From the NCBI GenBank assembly GCA_964386435.1, contig CAYLSV010000063.1, positions 1 to 19,655 on the forward strand: a stretch of 19,655 nucleotides of DNA, in the 5' to 3' direction. This stretch comes from CAYLSV01 sp964386435. GTDB taxonomy: Bacteria; Planctomycetota; Phycisphaerae; Tepidisphaerales; Tepidisphaeraceae. Below, piece by piece: positions 6,608 to 13,381 of this stretch (position 1 is its first letter; each line of letters starts with the position of its first letter). Position numbers and translations under genes: made by a program. The notes beneath the pieces were generated by a model. That model saw nothing but the letters and a program-made list of their open reading frames with translations, was not told where the DNA came from and did not search any database.

Positions 6608-6613
6608 ACCGTA
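6608..6613 (-). promoter_or_regulatory. TANNNT element before the membrane protein gene (TACGGT)
   Basis: TACGGT on the minus strand ends eight bases before ATG 6599. It shares the bases 6612-6613 with the opposing TAGGCT element. Confidence 0.4.
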
Positions 6614-6617
6614 GGCT
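6612..6617 (+). promoter_or_regulatory. TANNNT element before the second glycosyltransferase (TAGGCT)
   Basis: TAGGCT ends seven bases before GTG 6625. The GTG start is also where a Pro-rich linker ahead of the first Rossmann strand would reasonably begin. Confidence 0.38.
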
Positions 6618-6624
6618 GTCCGCC

Positions 6625-7842
6625 GTGTCGCAGGATCAACCCACGCCCAGGCCCGGCCGCCGCGACGGGCAGTACAAGATTGCGTGGCTCATCAACGACA
6701 ACGAGGGCTACGGCATCCGGCGGGCGTTGATCACGCTCAGCACCGACCTCAAGCGGCTGGGCTGTGGCGTGCGGGCGCTGGCAATCCACGACGGCCCGAC
6801 CGCCGCGGCCGTGCGGGAGGCGGGGCTCGACGTCGAGCCGCTAGGGTTGGAGCCGATCCGCGGGTACGACGGGTCCTTCTTCGCCAAACTCGGCATGTAC
6901 CTGCGAACCCGTGGTCAGGTTGGCAACAACGCACGGCGGATCGCCGAGGCGCTGCGGGCGGGTGGCGACGACGTGCTGCACGTTCTCTCGGGCCAGATCC
7001 TGCCCACCGCGGCGCGGGCATCGACGCTGGCGGGGGTGACGTGCGTTTGGGAGATGCCCAACCTCGTGGGCGACCGCTACCCGTTCGACCTCAACCGCCG
7101 ACTCTACCAGCGGCTGATCGTCCGCCACCGCGTGCTGGTGTTGGCCGACAGCGAGTTCACCGCCGCCACCGTGGCCGGCCGCGGCGCCGAGCCGAAGGTG
7201 AATTACCACGCCACCGACGTTGAGCAGTTCGACCCGGATCGCGTGGTGCCGGTCGGCCGAGAGGAACTTGGGCTGCCAACGGAGCAGGTCGTCTTCGGAC
7301 AATTTTCCCGGCTGACGGAGGAAAAGGGGCACCACCTGATCGTGGAGGCGCTGGCCAAACTGCCGGCAACGCTGGGCGAGCCTCACTCGCTGCAGGTCGG
7401 CGGCCCGATGAACGACGCCTATCACGCCCGGCTGGTCCGGACCATTGCCGAGCACCGACTCCAAGACCGCGTGCATTTGCTGCCGCTGGTTTCGGAGGTC
7501 GAGCGACATTTGCCGGCGGTGGACGTGGCGTTGAGCTGCCGCATCAACGCCGAGCCGTTCGGCTTGTCGGTGATCGAGGCAATGCTCATGCGTCGGCCGG
7601 TAATCGCCCACAGCTTGGGCGGCCCGGGCGAGACGATCGTCGACGGCGAGACCGGCTGGCTCTTCCACGAACCCACGGCCGACGCGTTGGCCCAGGCGAT
7701 GACGCGGGCGCTGAACGACCGGGACCGCTGGCCGGCGATGGGCGAGGCGGAGCGGGCGCGGGCGCTCGCACACTTCGCCGGCAACGTGCTGGCCGAGCGT
7801 TACCTGCGGTTCCTCGACGAACATCGTGCCGCCACGGGCTGA
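6625..7842 (+). CDS. glycosyltransferase family 4 protein
   Basis: A 405-residue GT-B glycosyltransferase. The N-terminal domain begins at YKIAWLINDNEGYGIRRAL (17-35), where the glycine-containing loop precedes the first helix. VLHVLSGQILPTAARAS (117-133) is the acceptor-side conserved strand. The donor domain starts near 222 with VVFGQFSRLTEEKGHHLIVEA (222-242). It carries the EX7E donor motif AEPFGLSVIEAM (E310, E318), followed by GGPGETIVDGETGWLF. It probably transfers a sugar from a nucleotide-sugar onto a lipid, glycan or polysaccharide. No partner biosynthetic genes are adjacent. ATG 6592 is an alternative start that would overlap the divergent gene by eight bases. The stop is five bases from the stop of the convergent trpF. 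Confidence 0.88.
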   Translation: MSQDQPTPRPGRRDGQYKIAWLINDNEGYGIRRALITLSTDLKRLGCGVRALAIHDGPTAAAVREAGLDVEPLGLEPIRGYDGSFFAKLGMYLRTRGQVGNNARRIAEALRAGGDDVLHVLSGQILPTAARASTLAGVTCVWEMPNLVGDRYPFDLNRRLYQRLIVRHRVLVLADSEFTAATVAGRGAEPKVNYHATDVEQFDPDRVVPVGREELGLPTEQVVFGQFSRLTEEKGHHLIVEALAKLPATLGEPHSLQVGGPMNDAYHARLVRTIAEHRLQDRVHLLPLVSEVERHLPAVDVALSCRINAEPFGLSVIEAMLMRRPVIAHSLGGPGETIVDGETGWLFHEPTADALAQAMTRALNDRDRWPAMGEAERARALAHFAGNVLAERYLRFLDEHRAATG

Positions 7843-7847
7843 TGGGG

Positions 7848-8441
7848 TCACGGCGCGCGTCGGGCAGCCGCGATGAACGCGCGCAGCTTGACGTGATCCT
7901 TCTCGCCCTTTGCCGCCGTCTCAATGCCGCTGGAGACGTCGACCGCGAACGGCCGCACTTGCGCGATGATGGCCGCGACGTTGTTCGGTGTCAGGCCGCC
8001 GGCGATCATGACGGGGGTGGGGCTCGCGGCGACCTGCTCGGCCACGCGTTGCCAGTCTGGTTCGGTGCCGTGGCCCATGCTGCCGTCGAGCAGCGGGAGT
8101 GTGACGTTGGGGGTGATCGTTGTCGCGGCGGCGATGGTGGGCACGCCGGGGACGGCCGCGACGTCGCGGCCGTGGCGTTGGGCCATGTGGAGGTTGAGCC
8201 GGGCGGCGACGGCGGCGATTTCGTCGGGCGGCGTGTCGACGAACAAGCCGACGCGGGTGACGAACGGCCCGGCGGCGTTGAGAACCTTCATCGCCGTAGC
8301 CTCGTCGATGCGGCGTGGTGAGTCGGCCCGAAGCACCACGCCCACGGCGTCGGCCCCGAGTTGCCCGGCGAGCGCCGCGTCCCTCGGACGGGTGAGCCCG
8401 CAGATCTTGACGCGGACGGGTTGGAGCAAAATCGCGCTCAT
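7848..8441 (-). CDS. trpF: phosphoribosylanthranilate isomerase
   Basis: A 197-residue TIM barrel that converts N-(5-phosphoribosyl)anthranilate to CdRP in tryptophan synthesis. VRVKICGLTRPRDA (9-22) holds the catalytic Cys14. ADAVGVVL (30-37), VGLFVDT (64-70) and LLDGSMGHG (117-125, general-acid Asp119) follow. The phosphate-binding end is PVMIAGGLTPNNV (143-155) and VDVSSGIE (167-174). The usual QLHG is QRHG here (88-91). Length matches the family from ATG 8441. A GTG at 8495 is in frame and overlaps the upstream stop as GTGA, but it would add 18 residues not typical of TrpF. It stands alone, with no other trp gene in the window; pepF lies upstream on the same strand. Confidence 0.9.
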   Translation of the reverse strand: MSAILLQPVRVKICGLTRPRDAALAGQLGADAVGVVLRADSPRRIDEATAMKVLNAAGPFVTRVGLFVDTPPDEIAAVAARLNLHMAQRHGRDVAAVPGVPTIAAATTITPNVTLPLLDGSMGHGTEPDWQRVAEQVAASPTPVMIAGGLTPNNVAAIIAQVRPFAVDVSSGIETAAKGEKDHVKLRAFIAAARRAP

Positions 8442-8448
8442 CAGTGGT

Positions 8449-8473
8449 AGCTGCGGTGCGTTGTACCGCAGCT
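8449..8473. repeat. perfect 9-bp inverted repeat in the pepF-trpF junction
   Basis: AGCTGCGGT (8449-8457) and ACCGCAGCT (8465-8473) are exact complements around a 7-base loop, 8 bases upstream of the trpF ATG and downstream of the pepF stop. A transcript from pepF would fold here. It may separate the two genes or tune trpF translation. No T tract follows on the minus strand. Confidence 0.55.
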
Positions 8474-8491
8474 CCCTATAATTTTCCAAAC

Positions 8492-10231
8492 TCACGCCGG
8501 GAGCTTCGCCAAATCGCCGCGGACCTCGTCGACCAGCGGTTTGATCGTGTCGGGGCCGAAGTCGAACTTCAGGCCGGCTTCCTTAAATAGCGTCGGCAGC
8601 GGGCGGGTGCCGCCGTGGGTGAGGGCCTTCTTGTAATTGGCCAACGCGGCGGCGGGGTTTTTCTTGCTTTGCACCCAAAGTTGCAACGCGCCGAGCTGGG
8701 CGATGCCATACTCGATGTAGTAGAACGGCACGTGAAACAGATGCAGCTGCGCCTGCCACCGGGCGGCCTTCTCGGCTTCGAGGTCGGTCCATTCGACGCC
8801 GTGGCCGAAGCGGTCGAAGACGTCAAGCCAGGCCTTCTCGCGCTCGGCTCGGCTGTGGCCGGGATTCGTGTAGAGCCAGTGCTGGAACTGGTCGATCGTG
8901 GCGATCCAGGCGAGGATGGAGACGCCCTCCAACTGGTGCCGCCGGGCGCGGTCGGCGTCGGCGGGGTTCTGGAAGAAGTCGCCCATGTGCGGCAGCGCCA
9001 GCAGCTCCATGCTCATGCTCGCCACCTCGCAGAACTCCATTGGCGCGTGCCGCAGGAATGTAAGCGGCTCCTCGTGCGACAGCAGCGTGTGAAACGCGTG
9101 GCCGCCCTCGTGAAGCAGCGTCTCCACGTCCCGCTGCGCCCCGGCGGCGTTCATGAAAATAAATGGGATGCCGGTTTCTTCCAAATTGCTCTGGTAGCCG
9201 CCGGGCTGCTTGCCGGGGCGGCTGTCGAGGTCGAGGTTGCCGGCCTGCCGCAAGAGGTCGAAGTCGTCGGCGAGGGCCGGGTCCATTTTGCGGAACACGT
9301 TGGTCGTCGTCTTCAGGAAGCCGTCGATGTCCTTCTCGTCGAACGGCTCCAATGGCCCGCGGCCCTTGACGTCCACCGCCAAATCCCACGGCCGCAGCGG
9401 GTCGATGCCCAGCTCTTGTCGCCGCTCGGCGTCCAAATCGCGGATCATCGGCACCACGTGCTTTTCCACCGCGTCGGCGAAGGCGTGGCAATCCTCCGGC
9501 GTGTAATCGAACCGGTGCAGCCGCTTGAACGTGTACGCCCGGTAGTCACTGAAGCCGGCGTTCTCGGCGATCTGCTGCCGCAGCGGGAGCAGCTTGTCGA
9601 AGATGTCGTTGATCGCGTCGACGTCCTGCATCCGCCGCACCTGCGACGCCCGCCAGCTCTCCTCGCGGATCTGCCGGTCGGTCCGCTCGAGGAACCGGCT
9701 CATCTGCTGCATCGTGTACGTCTTGCCGTGAAACTCGACGGTCATCGCCCCGGCGAGCTCGTCGTACTCGGTGACGAGCTTCGTCTCGGTCGTTTGCAGC
9801 GGAATGTTCTCTTCGCGGAACAGCTCCACCTCGGCGGCCCACTGCCGGTTGAGGACGTCAAACTTCAGGTCGTCGGCCCCCGTCGGCTTGTGCGGCAGGG
9901 CCATGTACTTCTGCTGCAGCGCGAAGGTGACGGGCTTGAGCTTCGGGTCGATTTCCTCGACGTAGTGCATGAACGCCGCCTTGATCTCCTTGTCCTCGGT
10001 GTGGCAGCTTTTCTTGATGTACAGCCGGCTGCCGGCCTCGTCCATGACGGCGGTGAACTCGCTGACATCGCGCAGCCATTTTCGCACCGCCTCGGCGTCG
10101 GGCAGCTCGCGGTTTCTCAGCTCCTCGGCCAGCGGCTTGATTTGCGACCAATCGGCCGTGTCGAGGTCGGTTGGCACGTATTGCCGCTGGCGGCGGCGGG
10201 CGGCGACGGCGGGATTGGCGTCTGCGGACAT
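8492..10231 (-). CDS. M3 family oligoendopeptidase (PepF-like)
   Basis: A 579-residue zinc metallopeptidase of the M3/oligoendopeptidase F group that degrades short peptides in the cytoplasm. The catalytic helix is LLHEGGHAFHTLL (372-384), with zinc ligands H374 and H378 and catalytic E375. The third ligand is E402 in EFCEVAS (399-405). FHVPFYYIEYGIAQLGAL (499-516) is the conserved substrate-binding Tyr/His segment. The N-terminal 30-330 is the long helical lobe. There is no signal peptide. ATG 10231 is chosen because the 70 residues available upstream are low-complexity and would run through the divergent gene. The length is within the family range of roughly 560-600. All catalytic residues are present. 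It is divergent from the hotdog-like gene with a 55-base gap. Confidence 0.9.
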   Translation of the reverse strand: MSADANPAVAARRRQRQYVPTDLDTADWSQIKPLAEELRNRELPDAEAVRKWLRDVSEFTAVMDEAGSRLYIKKSCHTEDKEIKAAFMHYVEEIDPKLKPVTFALQQKYMALPHKPTGADDLKFDVLNRQWAAEVELFREENIPLQTTETKLVTEYDELAGAMTVEFHGKTYTMQQMSRFLERTDRQIREESWRASQVRRMQDVDAINDIFDKLLPLRQQIAENAGFSDYRAYTFKRLHRFDYTPEDCHAFADAVEKHVVPMIRDLDAERRQELGIDPLRPWDLAVDVKGRGPLEPFDEKDIDGFLKTTTNVFRKMDPALADDFDLLRQAGNLDLDSRPGKQPGGYQSNLEETGIPFIFMNAAGAQRDVETLLHEGGHAFHTLLSHEEPLTFLRHAPMEFCEVASMSMELLALPHMGDFFQNPADADRARRHQLEGVSILAWIATIDQFQHWLYTNPGHSRAEREKAWLDVFDRFGHGVEWTDLEAEKAARWQAQLHLFHVPFYYIEYGIAQLGALQLWVQSKKNPAAALANYKKALTHGGTRPLPTLFKEAGLKFDFGPDTIKPLVDEVRGDLAKLPA

Positions 10232-10237
10232 GGTGCC

Positions 10238-10243
10238 ACGGTA
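10238..10243 (-). promoter_or_regulatory. TANNNT element before the oligoendopeptidase gene (TACCGT)
   Basis: TACCGT on the minus strand ends six bases before ATG 10231, the same spacing as the flavoprotein-like gene. No Shine-Dalgarno is present in the intervening GGCACC. Confidence 0.4.
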
Positions 10244-10272
10244 GCGCCGTTCCAAGGCGGCGGCGGGGCGGT

Positions 10273-10278
10273 TATCAT
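10273..10278 (+). promoter_or_regulatory. TANNNT element / -10 before the hotdog-like gene (TATCAT)
   Basis: TATCAT matches the -10 consensus at 5 of 6 positions and ends eight bases before ATG 10287. A weak -35-like TTCCAA sits 17 bases upstream (10250-10255). Transcription would start at or within a base or two of the ATG. Confidence 0.45.
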
Positions 10279-10286
10279 GCGGCGAG

Positions 10287-11015
10287 ATGGCCAGCGGCGT
10301 TGCGGACAAGATCGAGCTCGACGAAGGCGATTCGGCCACCCCCGAGGCGGTCGTCGCCCAGGTGCCGGGCAATCCGATCAACCCGCCGACCAACGGCGTG
10401 AAGATCGTCGGGCCCGGGCAGGGCAGCTGGGTCGACCGCACCGAGGCGTTCCTCAGCCGGTTGTCGGCCCGCGATCACTTCTGGAACCGCATCTTCAGCT
10501 TCATGTTCCTGCCGCTGGCGTTCTGGAGCGGCATCCGGCTCAAGCAGCTTGACGAACAAACCTTCAGCGCGGTCCTGCCGTTCAAGAAGTTCAACAAGAA
10601 CTGGTACAACGCCATGGCCGGCGCGGCGCTTTTGGCCAACACCGAGATCGCCGGCGGCATGTACGTCTTCGGCACCTGCGGCGGCGACTACACCGTCGTT
10701 TGCAAGCACCTCAAGTACGACTTCCTCCGCCCCTGCCTAGGCCCGGCGATTTACCGCATGACGCCCACCGAGCCGCTGGGCCCCAAGGTCGAGGCCGGCG
10801 GCGAGTTCAACATCACGCTGGACATGGACATCCGCCAGCAAGGCTTCCGCGCCGGCGACCGCGACAAACGCGTCGGCCGGGCCGAGGTCACGTTCCACGT
10901 CACGCCCAAAACGCAGTTCAAGGAACAGAAGGCCAAGCGCAAGCAAAAGGACAAGCAGCGGGCGGCCGTGCGCAAGCAAAACCGCCTCGAGCGGGACGCC
11001 AAAGCGGCCAAGTGA
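10287..11015 (+). CDS. hotdog-fold (DUF4442/thioesterase-like) protein with basic tail
   Basis: A 242-residue protein. Residues 75-205 resemble a hotdog fold of the DUF4442/PaaI-like type. Strands around LKQLDEQTFSAVLPF lead into NKNWYNAMAGAALLANTEIAG (103-123), the long central helix with its small-residue entry. FNITLDMDIRQQG and RAEVTFHVTP (198-207) are the later strands. Related proteins hydrolyse or bind acyl-CoA thioesters, but no catalytic Asp/Glu can be assigned confidently. The first 60 residues are hydrophilic. Residues 209-242 form a Lys/Arg/Gln-rich, probably helical tail that could bind nucleic acid or acidic membrane. Cytoplasmic; no signal peptide. It precedes the pseudopilin gene by about 115 bases but appears separately transcribed. 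Confidence 0.6.
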   Translation: MASGVADKIELDEGDSATPEAVVAQVPGNPINPPTNGVKIVGPGQGSWVDRTEAFLSRLSARDHFWNRIFSFMFLPLAFWSGIRLKQLDEQTFSAVLPFKKFNKNWYNAMAGAALLANTEIAGGMYVFGTCGGDYTVVCKHLKYDFLRPCLGPAIYRMTPTEPLGPKVEAGGEFNITLDMDIRQQGFRAGDRDKRVGRAEVTFHVTPKTQFKEQKAKRKQKDKQRAAVRKQNRLERDAKAAK

Positions 11016-11076
11016 GCGGCGGTGTCGCGGGACCACCGGCCTGTGTGCAAAATCTTTCGGGCGAGGCGCACGCGGC

Positions 11077-11104
11077 TTGACAGCCGATTGTACTCATGTA
11101 CATT
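11077..11104 (+). promoter_or_regulatory. sigma70-like promoter of the pseudopilin gene
   Basis: TTGACA (11077-11082) is a perfect -35. TACATT (11099-11104) matches 4 of 6 -10 positions, with a 16-base spacer. A leader of about 20 bases precedes the Shine-Dalgarno, which fits a normally translated transcript. Confidence 0.6.
11089..11102 (+). promoter_or_regulatory. palindromic operator-like site over the pseudopilin -10
   Basis: TGTAC (11089-11093) and GTACA (11098-11102) form a perfect inverted repeat around a 4-base centre. It overlaps the 5' half of the -10, where a bound dimer would block RNA polymerase. The layout resembles 5-4-5 LexA-type boxes, but the regulator is not identifiable. 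Confidence 0.4.
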
Positions 11105-11120
11105 GCGGTTGTTCCTACCT

Positions 11121-11127
11121 GAGGAGG
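11121..11127 (+). promoter_or_regulatory. strong Shine-Dalgarno of the pseudopilin gene
   Basis: GAGGAGG ends four bases before ATG 11132, one of only three clear ribosome sites in the window. Confidence 0.75.
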
Positions 11128-11131
11128 TTGT

Positions 11132-12013
11132 ATGAACACGCTCACGTCTCGCGCCCGGTCGGGTGCTTCGTTCGCCGCCCGTCGCGGCTTCACGCTCGTT
11201 GAACTGCTGGTCGTCATCGGCATCATCGCGCTGCTGATCAGCATCCTGCTGCCCAGCCTAAGCCGGGCGCGGGAGAGCGCCAACAGTGTCGTGTGCGCCA
11301 GCAACATGCGGCAACTGGGCATCGCCATGCAGTTTTATCTGGTCGAAACCGGGCTGTACGTTCCCGCGGCCTCCCCGCAAGCGGCCGATGTGCTGCAGCG
11401 GTCGTGGCTGCCGCTGCTGACGATGAACGCGTTCTCGGATCAATTCGATTGGGAAAACCAATGGAACGCGAACGTCAGCAATCGGCAGAGCACGATTCTC
11501 GTATGCCCCAGTGATCCGACGGCCGAGAACGAGGTCCGCCGCGGCTCCAACAACGTCGAGCCGGAGTTCAAGGGCGACCGCATCACCAAGCAGGGCAGCG
11601 GCGTGAGCTACCTGGCCAACGGCAAGGTGCTGCGAGTTCGCGGACACGCCGGCCTCAACCAAAAGCCGCTCAAGGCGGGCAGCCTCTCTGGGGCCTCGGA
11701 GACCGCCATGTTCTTTGAGAAACTTGCCAGCGGCAACCCGAACCTCACCGGCGCGGTTCTGTCGTACAACTACCAGGTGCCCGAGTGGGTTGAGCAGCAG
11801 ATCATCACCCTCGGTCGCTCGTATCAGCTCGACGGCCGCCACGGCAACGCGAATCTGGACGGCGTGAGGGAGATGAACATCGCCTACGGCGACGGCCACG
11901 TCGGCCGCCGCAACCGCGACGAGGTGATCGACGACGCGATCACCTCCCGCCTGCCGGACACTTCGCCCAACGACCGCACCCGCGTGTTCTGGGGCAGCGT
12001 CAACGACGACTGA
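11132..12013 (+). CDS. type II secretion/type IV pilus-like pseudopilin (planctomycete prepilin class)
   Basis: A 293-residue prepilin-like protein. The leader ends at RRG (17-19) and the mature chain would begin FTLVELLVVIGIIALL (20-35), with the invariant Glu at mature position 5 (E24). A prepilin peptidase would cut after Gly19 and methylate Phe20. The hydrophobic helix runs to about 41 and is followed by the conserved amphipathic segment SRARESANSVVCASNMRQLG. The globular domain has Cys55 and Cys125. The C-terminal NIAYGDGHVG (249-258) is the DG-ending characteristic of the planctomycete H-X9-DG family, although the preceding His (H237) is further away than nine residues. These proteins occur in many copies per genome and probably assemble into surface or periplasmic pseudopili. 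A promoter and Shine-Dalgarno are present, and a membrane protein gene follows 125 bases downstream. Confidence 0.92.
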   Translation: MNTLTSRARSGASFAARRGFTLVELLVVIGIIALLISILLPSLSRARESANSVVCASNMRQLGIAMQFYLVETGLYVPAASPQAADVLQRSWLPLLTMNAFSDQFDWENQWNANVSNRQSTILVCPSDPTAENEVRRGSNNVEPEFKGDRITKQGSGVSYLANGKVLRVRGHAGLNQKPLKAGSLSGASETAMFFEKLASGNPNLTGAVLSYNYQVPEWVEQQIITLGRSYQLDGRHGNANLDGVREMNIAYGDGHVGRRNRDEVIDDAITSRLPDTSPNDRTRVFWGSVNDD

Positions 12014-12070
12014 CGGTTTGGGGCAGGGGCCGGGGGATGCCGACCCGGAACGGGCCGGCTCGAACGCGGG

Positions 12071-12092
12071 CGGCGGTTGACCCCGCCGTTCG
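12071..12092 (+). terminator. hairpin after the pseudopilin gene
   Basis: CGGCGG (12071-12076) and CCGCCG (12083-12088) pair around a 6-base loop, and CGAA (12061-12064) can pair with TTCG (12089-12092) beneath a bulge. TTCGTGTCTATT follows. It may act as a partial terminator or a segment-stabilising stem, letting the pseudopilin be made in excess of the downstream protein. Confidence 0.35.
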
Positions 12093-12122
12093 TGTCTATT
12101 GCAGCACAAGCCGTGACTGGTT

Positions 12123-12130
12123 GAGGAGGA
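12123..12130 (+). promoter_or_regulatory. Shine-Dalgarno that sets the start at 12139
   Basis: GAGGAGGA ends eight bases before ATG 12139. It supports this start over the in-frame ATG at 12037, which would add 34 uncharacteristic residues. Confidence 0.7.
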
Positions 12131-12138
12131 TCGAGGCC

Positions 12139-12633
12139 ATGGGCATTCGCGAGACGATCGAGAAGAACAACAAGTGGGTGGCCGCCGCGGCGGTAATGCT
12201 CATCCTCGTTGCCGGGTACTTTGCCATCACATCAACCGGCGTTGGTGCGGGCCGGCCAACCCCGCAGATGTTCTACACGACCGCCACCGCCACGGAGCAG
12301 GCGGTGTTGGATAGCACCTTCACTGACGACGCCAACAAGCTAGTTCCGTTCGCCGCCGAGGGCGGCGAGGCGGTGCGGGCCGTGTTGTACGAATCGAATG
12401 GCGAGCGGCGGGTGGCATACCTGAAAAAGTACGCCGACAACATGGTGGCCGAGGCCCGGGAAGTGCCGGAATCGGAGCTGGCCGCCTTCTTGGATCGCAA
12501 CGACAACATCGCCCGCACCCTTGTCGCCAAGCCCGGCGGCGAGTGGCACCCGCTGCCTTCCCGCCAAGGCAGCGCCATCGCCCGCCTCCCGGCCGGCGAA
12601 CCCGGATTCCGCCTGCTCCGGCCCGGCACTTGA
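12139..12633 (+). CDS. small single-pass membrane protein paired with the pseudopilin
   Basis: A 164-residue protein. The N-terminus MGIRETIEKNNKW is cytoplasmic-looking, a single hydrophobic helix spans about residues 13-31 (WVAAAAVMLILVAGYFAI), and the remaining 130 residues would be extracytoplasmic. There is no cleavage site and no enzyme motif. The soluble part alternates short strands (AVRAVLYESNGERRVAYLKKY) with a helix and an Arg/Pro-rich end. From memory, proteins beginning with a similar IRE-type segment plus one helix often follow planctomycete pseudopilin genes, which suggests a helper or partner in the assembly; this is inference. The strong ribosome site matches that of the pseudopilin gene. 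Confidence 0.72.
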   Translation: MGIRETIEKNNKWVAAAAVMLILVAGYFAITSTGVGAGRPTPQMFYTTATATEQAVLDSTFTDDANKLVPFAAEGGEAVRAVLYESNGERRVAYLKKYADNMVAEAREVPESELAAFLDRNDNIARTLVAKPGGEWHPLPSRQGSAIARLPAGEPGFRLLRPGT

Positions 12634-12646
12634 ACTCCTGACGACG

Positions 12647-12652
12647 TACCCT
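12647..12652 (+). promoter_or_regulatory. TANNNT element before the nucleotidyltransferase-like gene (TACCCT)
   Basis: TACCCT ends eight bases before GTG 12661. AGAGGA (12653-12658) lies between and could act as a Shine-Dalgarno, so the mode of initiation is ambiguous. Confidence 0.33.
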
Positions 12653-12660
12653 AGAGGACC

Positions 12661-13344
12661 GTGCGCGTTCGCGAATTCGTTGATCCGATTGACATCCCCC
12701 GCGAGCCACTGCAGGAGCGGCCCATGGCCGACCTCGTGGCCGAGGGTGTGTCGATCTGCGTCTTCTACGGCATGACCATCAAGCCCACCGACGTCGCCCG
12801 CGTGCTCAACGCCGCGGGCATCACCTATGTCCTCGCCGGTGCCCACGCCGTCAACGCCCACAGCGGCAGGCCACGGGCGACTCTGGACGTGGACGTTCTG
12901 ACTGAGTCACCCAAGAGGGCCGCGGATGCCCTGCAAGCCGCTTACCCGGATTTGACGCTTCACGACACGCCGGTCGTCACTCGCTTGTTCCGCGACGGCC
13001 GCGAGGCGGTGGACGTCATGAAGGCCAAGCAGAGCAAGCTGTTCCGCCAAGTGGTCCGCCTCCGCCAGGATGTGGCGATCGAAGGGATCGAGGTGTCCCT
13101 GCCGAGGATCGAGGCCGTGCTGGCGATGAAGTTCAACAGCATGATCTTCCTGGGCCGTAAACCGCTCGACCGCCAGCAAGATGGCATCGACTTCTGCCGC
13201 GTCATCGAGGCCGCCGACGCGCTCGGCCACCGCATCGACACCGACCTGCTCCGCGACCTCGGCGACCTCGTCTACGCCGGCGGCGGCGAGGAGATCCTGA
13301 GCCACCTCGAAAGCGCCCGCGCCGGCAAGCCGCTGGACCTTTGA
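12661..13344 (+). CDS. nucleotidyltransferase-fold protein (AbiEii/DUF6036-like)
   Basis: A 227-residue protein with a minimal nucleotidyltransferase fold. VLAGAHAVNAHSGRPRATLD (57-76) plus VDVL contains the signature G60 helix loop and the Asp pair D76/D78. A third acidic residue is offered by D118 in AVDVMKAKQ. The C-terminal MKFNSMIFLGRK (156-167) and RQQDGIDF (171-178) follow the usual Lys...R.kD..D order. Members transfer nucleotides to tRNA or proteins, and many are toxins of type IV or HEPN/MNT pairs. No HEPN, AbiEi-like or other obvious antitoxin gene is adjacent, so it may be a solitary housekeeping-type member. In-frame ATGs at 12724 and 12772 are alternative starts; the fold would be complete from about residue 40. 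It is separated from the membrane protein gene by 27 bases. Confidence 0.72.
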   Translation: MRVREFVDPIDIPREPLQERPMADLVAEGVSICVFYGMTIKPTDVARVLNAAGITYVLAGAHAVNAHSGRPRATLDVDVLTESPKRAADALQAAYPDLTLHDTPVVTRLFRDGREAVDVMKAKQSKLFRQVVRLRQDVAIEGIEVSLPRIEAVLAMKFNSMIFLGRKPLDRQQDGIDFCRVIEAADALGHRIDTDLLRDLGDLVYAGGGEEILSHLESARAGKPLDL

Positions 13345-13381
13345 GCGACGGCCTTCTCAGCGACAAGGTCAAAGCGCCGGG

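Noticed and set aside
5268..6614. 448-codon plus-strand frame opposite the membrane protein gene
   Set aside because: It is extremely Arg/Gln/His/Pro-rich, typical of a GC-rich shadow; the minus strand has a signal peptide and membrane helices.
8477..8482. Perfect TATAAT on the plus strand
   Set aside because: No -35 lies at 15-19 bases and no plus-strand gene follows; it runs into the pepF coding region antisense. An antisense transcript cannot be excluded, but nothing else supports it.
8615..10552. 645-codon plus-strand frame opposite the oligoendopeptidase
   Set aside because: It mirrors a gene with intact HEGGH and other motifs, and its product has Val/Gln/Leu/His-rich shadow composition with no domain.
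12661..13344. Toxin-antitoxin module around the nucleotidyltransferase
   Set aside because: No short partner gene or HEPN/AbiEi-like protein is present on either side.
13336..13370. GACCTT/AAGGTC inverted repeat at the nucleotidyltransferase/HD-GYP convergent junction
   Set aside because: Only six pairs with a 23-base loop, and it overlaps the stop codon; too weak to call a terminator.
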